Shown here piece by piece: positions 1 to 5,856 of a stretch of DNA of 9,683 nucleotides. This DNA is from Alphaproteobacteria bacterium (GTDB lineage Bacteria > Pseudomonadota > Alphaproteobacteria > Micropepsales > Micropepsaceae), in NCBI GenBank assembly GCA_026400305.1, contig JAPLPI010000022.1:1-9683 (forward strand), read 5' to 3'. Within the stretch, counting starts at the first letter, position 1. Each line of letters starts with the position of its first letter. The position numbers were made by a program, and so were the translations under genes. The notes under the pieces were generated by a model. That model was not told where the DNA came from, did no database searches, and saw only the letters and a list, made by a program, of their open reading frames with translations.

Positions 1-213
1 CTCGTCGCGCAGCGCCTGGTACACTTCCTCCTTCGACTTGAAGTAGTTGTAGAAAGTCCCCGAGGCGAGCGGCGTGGCGCGGATGATGTCGCGCACGGTG
101 GCGGCGGCAAATCCCAGCTGGGCAAAGACGGTGCGCGCGGCGGCCAGGATGGTCTCGCGGTTCTGCGCCTTGGTCAGTTCGCGGCGGCCTGCTGGTGTCG
201 GCTTGGGCTCCAT
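1..213 (-). CDS. TetR/AcrR-family transcriptional regulator, N-terminal part (cut by window edge)
   Basis: Only the first 71 codons are inside the window; the frame is open to base 1. The visible part is a complete TetR DNA-binding domain. A basic N-terminal arm (residues 1-20) leads into helix 1 (ETILAAARTVFAQLGF, about 20-35). The helix-turn-helix follows (ATVRDIIRATPLASGTFYNYF, about 39-58), ending in the family's hallmark FYNYFKSKEE. TetR proteins are usually homodimeric repressors released by a small ligand; the ligand-binding domain lies outside the window, so the inducer cannot be guessed. The ATG at 213 is chosen because it sits just before a typical basic arm, but no good Shine-Dalgarno sequence precedes it. 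An in-frame GTG at 240 is an alternative. It lies 31 bp downstream of the pyrD stop on the same strand and could be co-transcribed with pyrD. Confidence 0.87.
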   Translation of the reverse strand, partial: MEPKPTPAGRRELTKAQNRETILAAARTVFAQLGFAAATVRDIIRATPLASGTFYNYFKSKEEVYQALRDE

Positions 214-244
214 CCCGGGAACTTGCGCGGTTCGTGACACGCCG

Positions 245-1288
245 TCAATTTGCCGTGCCGATGGCGTCGGTCAATTTTGCAAAACCATCACGCGCCAGGC
301 AGGCCAGCAATTCGCGCTTGATGCGTCTCACCAGCCCCGGACCGTGGAAGGCCAGCGCGGTATAAAGCTGCACCAGCGAAGCCCCGGCCCGGATCTTGGC
401 ATAGGCGTCTTCGCCGGAGGCGATGCCGCCGACACCGATCAACGTCACCGCACCACCCAATCTTTGATGCATCTGCGCCAGCACCAAGGTCGAAGGAGCC
501 AGAAGCGGCTTGCCCGACAGCCCGCCGGTTTCGCCCGCATGTGCGGATTTCAGCGGCGGCCGTGCAATTGTCGTGTTGGAGACGATCAGGCCCTCGATGC
601 CGCTGGCGCGCACCACTTGTGCGATCTCGTCCAGCGCATGCGCGTCCAGGTCGGGTGCGATCTTGAGCAGGATGGGCTTGTAACCACCCTTCATGCGCGC
701 CGCGATCATCGTGTCCAGCAGGCGCGTCAACTCTTCGCGGTTCTGTAGGCCGCGCAGGCCCGGCGTGTTGGGCGAAGACACGTTGACGGTGACGTAATCG
801 GCCAGCGGCGCCAGCACCGCAAAGCCGCGGGCATAATCAGCGATGCGATCTTCGCTGTCCTTGTTCGCGCCGATATTGATGCCGACAATGCCTTTGCCCT
901 TGCGACGTTCCAGGTTCCTGGCTGCTTCCAGGCTGCCGCCATTGTTGAAACCCATGCGGTTGATCACCGCGCCGTCTTCGCTCAAACGAAACAGGCGCGG
1001 CAGCGGATTGCCCGCCTGCGGCCTGGGTGTGACGGTGCCGCATTCCACAAAACCAAAGCCGAACTTGGCCATCGCGTCCGGCACATCGGCATTCTTGTCG
1101 AAGCCTGCGGCCAGGCCGACCGGATTGGGAAAATTGAGGCCGAAGGCGCTGACCGCCAGCCGCGCGTCATCGAGCGCTGGCGATGGGATCAGCGGGCCTG
1201 CGACAGCCGCCAGCTTCAAGGTGGCGCGATGCGCGGTTTCCGCGGGCAGCTGCCGCAGCAGTCCGGCGCCAAGATCGAATGGCGACAT
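245..1288 (-). CDS. pyrD: Dihydroorotate dehydrogenase (quinone), class 2
   Basis: This FMN enzyme oxidises dihydroorotate to orotate, the fourth step of de novo UMP synthesis, and passes electrons to membrane quinone. The 347-residue product matches the usual class 2 length. Residues 1-30 form the amphipathic helical arm ([15 protein letters not shown]...) that marks the membrane-bound class 2 enzymes. The barrel follows: [13 protein letters not shown] (60-72), NRMGFNNGG (110-118), [14 protein letters not shown] (169-182), KIAPDL (209-214), SNTT (237-240) and IGVGGI (284-289). By analogy with human Ser215, Ser172 in the SSPNT motif is the catalytic base; Asn169 and Asn174 bind the substrate. 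The ATG at 1288 is preceded at 4-7 nt by a strong Shine-Dalgarno (AGAGGGAG, 1293-1300). The frame stays open upstream to 1726, but that extension is antisense to the neighbouring regulator and is not protein-like. Confidence 0.97.
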   Translation of the reverse strand: MSPFDLGAGLLRQLPAETAHRATLKLAAVAGPLIPSPALDDARLAVSAFGLNFPNPVGLAAGFDKNADVPDAMAKFGFGFVECGTVTPRPQAGNPLPRLFRLSEDGAVINRMGFNNGGSLEAARNLERRKGKGIVGINIGANKDSEDRIADYARGFAVLAPLADYVTVNVSSPNTPGLRGLQNREELTRLLDTMIAARMKGGYKPILLKIAPDLDAHALDEIAQVVRASGIEGLIVSNTTIARPPLKSAHAGETGGLSGKPLLAPSTLVLAQMHQRLGGAVTLIGVGGIASGEDAYAKIRAGASLVQLYTALAFHGPGLVRRIKRELLACLARDGFAKLTDAIGTAN

Positions 1289-1324
1289 GCAACTCCCTCT
1301 GGACGGCCCCCGCTGGACGTAAAG

Positions 1325-1353
1325 TCGACCCGCTCTTACCACAGGAATATAAC
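1325..1353 (+). promoter_or_regulatory. Sigma70-like promoter for the HTH regulator
   Basis: TCGACC (1325-1330, 4 of 6 matches to TTGACA) and TATAAC (1348-1353, 5 of 6 matches to TATAAT) are separated by exactly 17 nt. Transcription would start near 1360, about 16 nt before the ATG at 1376. It lies in the 87-bp gap shared with the divergent pyrD. No comparably good pair was found for pyrD. Confidence 0.5.
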
Positions 1354-1366
1354 CGCAGTGTCCGGT
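1352..1366. promoter_or_regulatory. Possible operator overlapping the regulator's promoter
   Basis: ACCGCAGTGTCCGGT has inverted ACCG/CGGT arms around a 7-bp centre. It overlaps the end of the -10 box and the expected start site. The position suits autorepression by the adjacent HTH protein and might also affect divergent pyrD. The arms are only 4 bp, so this is suggestive only. Confidence 0.3.
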
Positions 1367-1375
1367 TTTCTTCCT

Positions 1376-1750
1376 ATGCTGACCCACCCGCAAATCTGGC
1401 GCGCCATCGATGCCATTGCCGTCCGGCACGGCCTGTCGCCGTCGGGCCTGGCCAGGCACGCCGGACTGGATCCCACGACTTTTAACAAGTCCAAGCGCGA
1501 CGCCGCCAATGGAAAGCTGCGCTGGCCCTCCACCGAAAGCCTGGCCAAGGTGCTGGCCGCCACCGGCGCCAGCCTTGATGAATTCACTGCCCTGGTGGGC
1601 GAAGGCTGCGCGGTCCGCACCCGGATGGTGCCCCTGATCGGCATGGTCCAGGCCGGCAACGCAGGCTTCTTCGACGATTCGGGCTTTCCCGCCGGCCCGG
1701 GCTGGGAAGACATCGCCTTCGTCCATCGCATCATCTGGGCGAGCCAGTAG
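1376..1750 (+). CDS. HTH transcriptional regulator with S24 (LexA-like) core deleted
   Basis: The protein has 124 residues. An XRE-like helix-turn-helix occupies about residues 15-70 (GLSPSGLARHAGLDPTTFNKSK, then RWPSTESLAKVLAATGASLDEF). The start of an S24/LexA-like domain follows (VPLIGMVQAGNAGFFDDSGFP, 85-105). From memory, alphaproteobacterial homologues of about 210-230 residues continue with a GDSM serine box and a lysine box and end in a R-I-[IV]-W-A-S-Q tail. Here the text jumps from EDIAFV (to residue 116, base 1723) straight to HRIIWASQ. The beginning and very end of the domain are present but its middle, including the Ser/Lys dyad, is absent, and the frame is intact. The start is the ATG after a sigma70-like promoter; no strong Shine-Dalgarno is visible. 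The product could still bind DNA but should not self-cleave and may dimerise poorly. It may be a truncated but expressed repressor, a pseudogene, or an assembly collapse. Confidence 0.83.
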   Translation: MLTHPQIWRAIDAIAVRHGLSPSGLARHAGLDPTTFNKSKRDAANGKLRWPSTESLAKVLAATGASLDEFTALVGEGCAVRTRMVPLIGMVQAGNAGFFDDSGFPAGPGWEDIAFVHRIIWASQ

Positions 1751-2287
1751 CTACTTCAGAGAATAGCTGTAGTCGGGTTTCTTGCGGCTCTTCCATAATG
1801 TCAGCAGCGATTTTTCAAGGCTCGCGCGATCCGCGAAAGTGCAGGCGCCATCCTTGCCCTTGCGCGTACCGGACACGCGCGCAAACCGCGCATCGCGATC
1901 GCAATCGGGGCGAATTTCCTCCGCGCTTTTCTGTCCGGTGACAATGAGCAGGCCGTAATAACGCAGATTGGCGCCGGCAACGGTGTGATCCAGCGCAGCT
2001 GCTCCATAGACCAGAACGTTCGACGGCGCGCCAGGCAGCGGAAACAGGGCCAGCTGAAACCCCTGGCCGAAATCGCTGCCCCGGTCGGTCTGGGTCAGAA
2101 GGTAGCGGCCGCGCGCTACCTTCTTCAGCGCGTAATTGGTCTGCTTGCCGTCGGTGGATATCGCGGTGACTGCGCCGTCGGCGAAGGGCTGCAGTGATTT
2201 GATATTATGATAGGGGAGATTGACCGTCTGCCAGCAACCCGCTGTCAGAAAACCAATCAGAACAGTAAGAGGCACGAGTTTCCGCAA
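1751..2287 (-). CDS. Putative lipoprotein of unknown function
   Basis: The 178-residue product starts with a lipoprotein signal: a short basic n-region (MRK), a hydrophobic stretch (LVPLTVLIGFL) and a lipobox L-T-A-G-C with the lipidated cysteine at residue 18. The rest is a soluble domain with alternating strands (for example GRYLLTQTDRG, FQLALFPLPG, NVLVYGAA) and a second cysteine pair (Cys129 and Cys148, approximate) that could form a periplasmic disulfide. I do not recognise the family. The start is a TTG at 2287, preceded at 6 nt by a perfect AGGAG (2294-2298) that overlaps the stop codon of the upstream gene, so translation is probably coupled. It is the last gene of the lysK operon. 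Its TAG directly abuts the TAG of the convergent regulator. Confidence 0.78.
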   Translation of the reverse strand: MRKLVPLTVLIGFLTAGCWQTVNLPYHNIKSLQPFADGAVTAISTDGKQTNYALKKVARGRYLLTQTDRGSDFGQGFQLALFPLPGAPSNVLVYGAAALDHTVAGANLRYYGLLIVTGQKSAEEIRPDCDRDARFARVSGTRKGKDGACTFADRASLEKSLLTLWKSRKKPDYSYSLK

Positions 2288-2293
2288 ACTTTG

Positions 2294-2298
2294 CTCCT
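2294..2298 (-). promoter_or_regulatory. Shine-Dalgarno deciding the TTG start of the lipoprotein gene
   Basis: AGGAG on the minus strand sits 6 nt before the TTG codon at 2287 and shares bases with the TAG stop (2297-2299) of the preceding gene. This supports the rare TTG start and suggests termination-reinitiation coupling. Confidence 0.7.
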
Positions 2299-3067
2299 AG
2301 TCGGGAAAGCCCTGATACTTGCGGACCCGCGACTCGAACGCATCATGCGCGCCCGCGTTCAACAGACCAAGCAATTCTCCCGCGCGCGTCTGGATTTTTT
2401 TCTCGTAAGCGGTGGCGGCCGAGCCGGATTGCGCGGCATGGAACTCCGCCATAATGCGGGCGCGGTATTTCTCGGGATCGAAGCCGGCCAGCGACAATCC
2501 GATCTGGTAATGCACAGCAACATTGTCCGGCGCGGTTCTCACCGCCAGGTCGAACATAGCAATGCCGTCCGCCTCGGTCGCGCCATACACATGCCTCGCC
2601 AGGAAGGCGCCACCGGCGCGCACCACCTCGATTTGCCAGCCACCCAGCGCCGAGATGGCATAGGGATTGGTGGGATCGGCCAGGAACGCCAGGTTCAGCG
2701 CGGTCTTGGACTGGTTGGGCGTATCCTTGATGCGGGCGCGGATGGTGCCCAGGATGCGCGACTGGTAGCCCAGCGACACCGCCAGCCAGATCTGGCCATA
2801 GGCATTATGCGGATCGGCAGCGATGGCGGCGCGCGAAAGTTTCTCCGCACGCAGCAGGCAGGCCATGCAAGGTGTATCGCGCAACACCTCATCGGCCAGC
2901 ACGGCGCGCGCCGCGATGGCCAGGCCCTGTGCGTTATTCGAAGCCACGCCCATCTTTGCGGCCTGTTCATAGTCGCCGCGGGTGTAGACGGCGAAGATGT
3001 CCTCCGTCGTGGAAGCGCACGTCAGCGATGGCACCAGCAGCATCAGTGCAAATAACGCTGCTTTCAT
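2297..3067 (-). CDS. Exported TPR-like protein of unknown function
   Basis: The 256-residue product begins with a Sec signal peptide ([18 protein letters not shown], cleavage probably near residues 18-19), so it should act in the periplasm. The mature part is helical and alanine-rich with tetratricopeptide-like units: [20 protein letters not shown] (20-39), [20 protein letters not shown] (78-97), [20 protein letters not shown] (126-145) and [20 protein letters not shown] (172-191). A CxxC pair (C67-M-A-C70) lies between the first and second units. It is probably a scaffold; no enzyme motif is seen. Its ATG overlaps the lysK stop as ATGA, so it is translationally coupled to lysK, and it is followed after 9 bp by a lipoprotein gene. 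The pair may form an envelope complex (inference). Confidence 0.82.
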   Translation of the reverse strand: MKAALFALMLLVPSLTCASTTEDIFAVYTRGDYEQAAKMGVASNNAQGLAIAARAVLADEVLRDTPCMACLLRAEKLSRAAIAADPHNAYGQIWLAVSLGYQSRILGTIRARIKDTPNQSKTALNLAFLADPTNPYAISALGGWQIEVVRAGGAFLARHVYGATEADGIAMFDLAVRTAPDNVAVHYQIGLSLAGFDPEKYRARIMAEFHAAQSGSAATAYEKKIQTRAGELLGLLNAGAHDAFESRVRKYQGFPD

Positions 3068-4662
3068 TTCAAGAACTCGCCCGCCAGCGCGGCGCGGATC
3101 ATCGCCGATGTCTGGGCCGTACCGAACAGCGCGGCAAAGGAACCGAAACGCGGACCCTGGCTTTGGCCCAGCAGCACTTCGTACAGCGCCACGAACCAGG
3201 CGCGCAGCGGCTCGAAGCCATGTGCCTTGCCCACTTCATACACCACATCCTGCACGACCTTGCCGTCGCGCTCGTCGCCCAGCGCATCCAGCTTTCCGGC
3301 CAGATCATCCAGCGCAGCACGCTCCTTGTCGGCGGCAGCGCGGAACACTTTGGCCGGCTTCACGAAGTCCTGGTAATAGCGCTGCGCAAAGTCGACCAGC
3401 TTGTCCAGGCCCCGATTGGTCTGCGGCGACACGGGTTCCGACGAATAAGCGCGGATAAAACCCCACAAGACGTCGCGATTGTGCGCGTTGGAGGCTGAGA
3501 CCAGATTGAGCAGCAACGCGAAGCTGACCGGATACCGCTCGTCCGGCACCTTGCCGCCATGAATGTGCCAGACCGGATTTTCCAACCGCTGCTCATCCGT
3601 CGTCTCCGGCGCATGATAAGCGCCTAGGAAGGCGATGTATTCGTCCACCGCCTTGGGGATAACGTCGAAGTGCAACTTTTTGGCGGTGCGCGGCTTCTGG
3701 AACATGAACAGCGCCAGGCTCTCCGGCGAACCATAACTCAGCCAGTCGTCCAACGAGATACCGTTGCCCTTGGACTTTGAAATCTTCTGGCCCTGATCGT
3801 CCAGGAACATCTCATACATGTACTGCTCGGGCGGGGTACCGCCGGCGATCTTGCAGATCACCGTGTAGAGCGGCGCCTGGGACAGGTGGTCCTTGCCATA
3901 CATCTCGTAATCCACGCCCAGCGCGGCCCAGCGCATACCCATGTCGGGCTTCCATTGCAGCTTGCAGTGGCCGCCGGTGACCAGCACGGTTTCTTCGCTG
4001 CCGTCTTCCTCGATATAGGTAATGGCGCCCTTATCGACATCGTGCGCCACCACCTTGGCCAGTAGCACCTTGCCGCTGCGCGGGGACACCGGCAGGAACG
4101 GCGAATAGGTCTGCTGCCGCTCTTCGCCCAATGTCGGCAGCATCACCGCCATGACCTTGTCGTAGTTGGCAAGAATTTTCAGCAGCGCTTCGTCGAAGCG
4201 GCCCGACTTGTAGGTGGCGGTCGAGGAATAGAACTCGTAGCGGAAGCCGAACCTGTCCAGGAAGGCGCGCAGACGCGCATTCATGTGATGGCCAAAGCTC
4301 TCATGGGTGCCGAAGGGATCGGGGATTGCGGTCAGCGGCTTGCCCAAGTGTGCCGTCAGCATGTCCTGCTTGGGAAGGTTGTCCGGCACCTTGCGCAGCC
4401 CGTCCATGTCGTCGGAAAAGGCGATCAAATGGGTGGGGACATCGCTAATAGTCTCGAAGGCGTGGCGCACCCAGCTGGTGCGGGCGACCTCGCCGAAGGT
4501 GCCGATATGGGGCAGGCCCGAGGGGCCGTAGCCGGTCTCGAACAACACCCTTTGGATGGGATTGGACCCCGATTTGCGGGCCTCCACGCGCGCCAGCAGC
4601 TTGCGGGCCTCCTCAAAGGGCCATGCTTTGGCGGCAAGCGCCTGCTGCGTCGTCACTTTCAC
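3064..4662 (-). CDS. lysK: Lysyl-tRNA synthetase, class I
   Basis: It charges tRNA-Lys with lysine in the cytoplasm. This is the class I (archaeal-type) enzyme, unrelated to class II LysS and normal for Alphaproteobacteria. With the start used here the protein has 532 residues. Class I signatures are clear: [14 protein letters not shown] carries the HIGH box (HIGT, about 52-55), and KISKSKGN is the KMSKS loop (about 293-300). Family blocks [36 protein letters not shown] and [12 protein letters not shown] are present. The C-terminal helical anticodon-binding part runs to AALAGEFLK, so the gene is full length. The start is uncertain. GTG at 4662 lies 11 nt after AAGGG (4674-4678). An in-frame GTG at 4674 would abut that Shine-Dalgarno, and GTG at 4656 is also possible. 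No ATG fits. It heads a three-gene operon with the downstream TPR and lipoprotein genes. Confidence 0.96.
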   Translation of the reverse strand: MKVTTQQALAAKAWPFEEARKLLARVEARKSGSNPIQRVLFETGYGPSGLPHIGTFGEVARTSWVRHAFETISDVPTHLIAFSDDMDGLRKVPDNLPKQDMLTAHLGKPLTAIPDPFGTHESFGHHMNARLRAFLDRFGFRYEFYSSTATYKSGRFDEALLKILANYDKVMAVMLPTLGEERQQTYSPFLPVSPRSGKVLLAKVVAHDVDKGAITYIEEDGSEETVLVTGGHCKLQWKPDMGMRWAALGVDYEMYGKDHLSQAPLYTVICKIAGGTPPEQYMYEMFLDDQGQKISKSKGNGISLDDWLSYGSPESLALFMFQKPRTAKKLHFDVIPKAVDEYIAFLGAYHAPETTDEQRLENPVWHIHGGKVPDERYPVSFALLLNLVSASNAHNRDVLWGFIRAYSSEPVSPQTNRGLDKLVDFAQRYYQDFVKPAKVFRAAADKERAALDDLAGKLDALGDERDGKVVQDVVYEVGKAHGFEPLRAWFVALYEVLLGQSQGPRFGSFAALFGTAQTSAMIRAALAGEFLK

Positions 4663-4710
4663 GGCAAAATACACCCTTCGCTAGGATTGGTTTAAGCGTT
4701 TCGAAAGGGC

Positions 4711-4729
4711 GCGAAAGCTAAGCTTTGGC
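4711..4729. repeat. Palindrome in the gap between lysK and the kinase relic
   Basis: GCGAAAGCTAAGCTTTGGC contains AAAGCT and AGCTTT (4714-4726) as perfect inverted arms around a single A, with flanking GC/GC after one mismatch. There is no room for a loop, so it is more like a protein-binding dyad than a terminator. It lies about 50 bp upstream of the lysK start and could be an operator. Confidence 0.4.
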
Positions 4730-5808
4730 AAGAATTTGCGCAACGTCTGTTGAAATTCCGCCACAGGAAAATAAAGCCGATCCGGTATTCGCAGGACGCA
4801 TCGATGTCCTATACACGCTGGGGCGCCATTATTTTTCCCTGCCCTTCGCCATTCTTTGCGTCACCGACACCGGCCTGGGTGTACCCGAAGAAATCTCGCA
4901 TCTGCTGTTCAAGCCCTTCACCCCCGGCGACAGTTCCTATGCGCGCAAGGAAAAGGGCGCTGGCTTGGGGCTTGCGGTGGCCAAGCACGTGATCGAACAG
5001 GTGGGCGGCGAAATCGATTTTACCAGCAAGCCGGGCGAAGGCGCCCAGTTCTTCTTCACCCTGCCCGTTTCCGGCGCCGCACGCGGCGATAAAGGCCAGT
5101 TCGCCGCGCCCGCGGGGCTGACATTGCTGCTGTTCACCCGCATCCCGGCCGTGGCCGATACATTGGCCAACCTGCTGGTGCCCTTCGGTAACCACGTGGT
5201 GCGGGTCGGCAGCATGGCTGAAGCGGCGGAACGTGCCGGCAAGGAAAGTTTTGACGCCATCATCACCGGCGCCGGCGATATCGACATGCTGGCGGCCTCG
5301 CCCGGCGTGAAGGCGCCGCTGATGGCGGTGCTGCTGCGCGGCGACCGCGCTCCGGCTGCCACCGACCTGGTGTTGCACTAGCCGCTGGACGCGGCGCAGC
5401 TCTACCGCGCCCTGACAGAGATCAACCTACATGAAGGCGAGGACGGGGACGCGCCCCCCCCGCCGCCATCGATCCGGTCATCTTCGGTACCCTGAAAAAT
5501 CGGTAGGCGTGAAGACGCTGGTGGAAATCCTGCAATGCTACATCGTCATCGTCGCGCAGCTAACCAATGAGCTGGCTTAGGCCTGTAGCGAAGAAAAATG
5601 GGGCGAGGCCGAACGGCTGGCCCAGGGCATCATGGGCGCGGCCGGCGGGCTGGGCCTGGCCGCCATCACCCAGGCGGCGCGTGATTTTTCCCGCATGGCG
5701 CGTGAAGGCGAAAATCACTCTGAGCTGCGCAACGCCGCCCAGATCGTGGTGGCCGAATATATCCGCGCGAGACAAGCGCTGAGCCACCTTTATCCGGACG
5801 TTGCCTAG
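4725..5808 (+). pseudogene. Remnant of a hybrid histidine kinase (HATPase, degenerate receiver, Hpt)
   Basis: Three domain pieces lie in order. The C-terminal half of a GHKL ATPase has the G1 box DTGLGVP (about 4869-4889) and G2 box KGAGLGLAVAKHV (about 4953-4991). A receiver-like domain (about 5118-5430) has Gly where the phospho-acceptor Asp is expected (FDAIITGAGDID). An Hpt-like domain (about 5503-5805) reads VGVKTLVEILQCYI ... ERLAQGIMGAAGGLGL ... ARQALSHLYPDVA. Sensor, dimerisation domain and N box are missing. The frame is broken by TAG at 5379, where PLDAAQLYRAL continues beyond it, by a shift near the C8 tract 5454-5461, by another shift near 5491-5505, and by TAG at 5578. The Hpt histidine position reads Gln. 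The left edge is uncertain, as TTG at 4725 is merely the first start after a TAA. The open part to 5381 might still be expressed, but it cannot be an intact kinase. Confidence 0.85.
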
Positions 5809-5856
5809 AATAAATCGCTACGCTTTTGGCGCCCCGCGCTTCAATATCGCGCGCCG

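Noticed and set aside
74..748. Long plus-strand open frame opposite TetR and pyrD
   Set aside because: Its translation is arginine/histidine/glutamine-rich and unlike any family; it is the GC-rich complement of real genes.
1289..1726. N-terminal extension of pyrD by about 146 residues in the same open frame
   Set aside because: It is antisense to the HTH regulator, has no domain-like content, and a strong Shine-Dalgarno with a class 2 N-terminal arm fixes the start at 1288.
1709..1730. CATCGC repeat flanking the regulator's deletion join as the recombination scar
   Set aside because: Both copies (near 1711 and 1724) remain in the sequence, whereas recombination between direct repeats would leave only one.
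2207..3055. 282-codon plus-strand open frame
   Set aside because: It is wholly antisense to the exported TPR-like gene, which has a signal peptide and coupled start; no domain is visible.
5567..5782. Small plus-strand open frame inside the kinase relic
   Set aside because: It is the wrong frame of the Hpt-like segment, which reads sensibly in the neighbouring frame.
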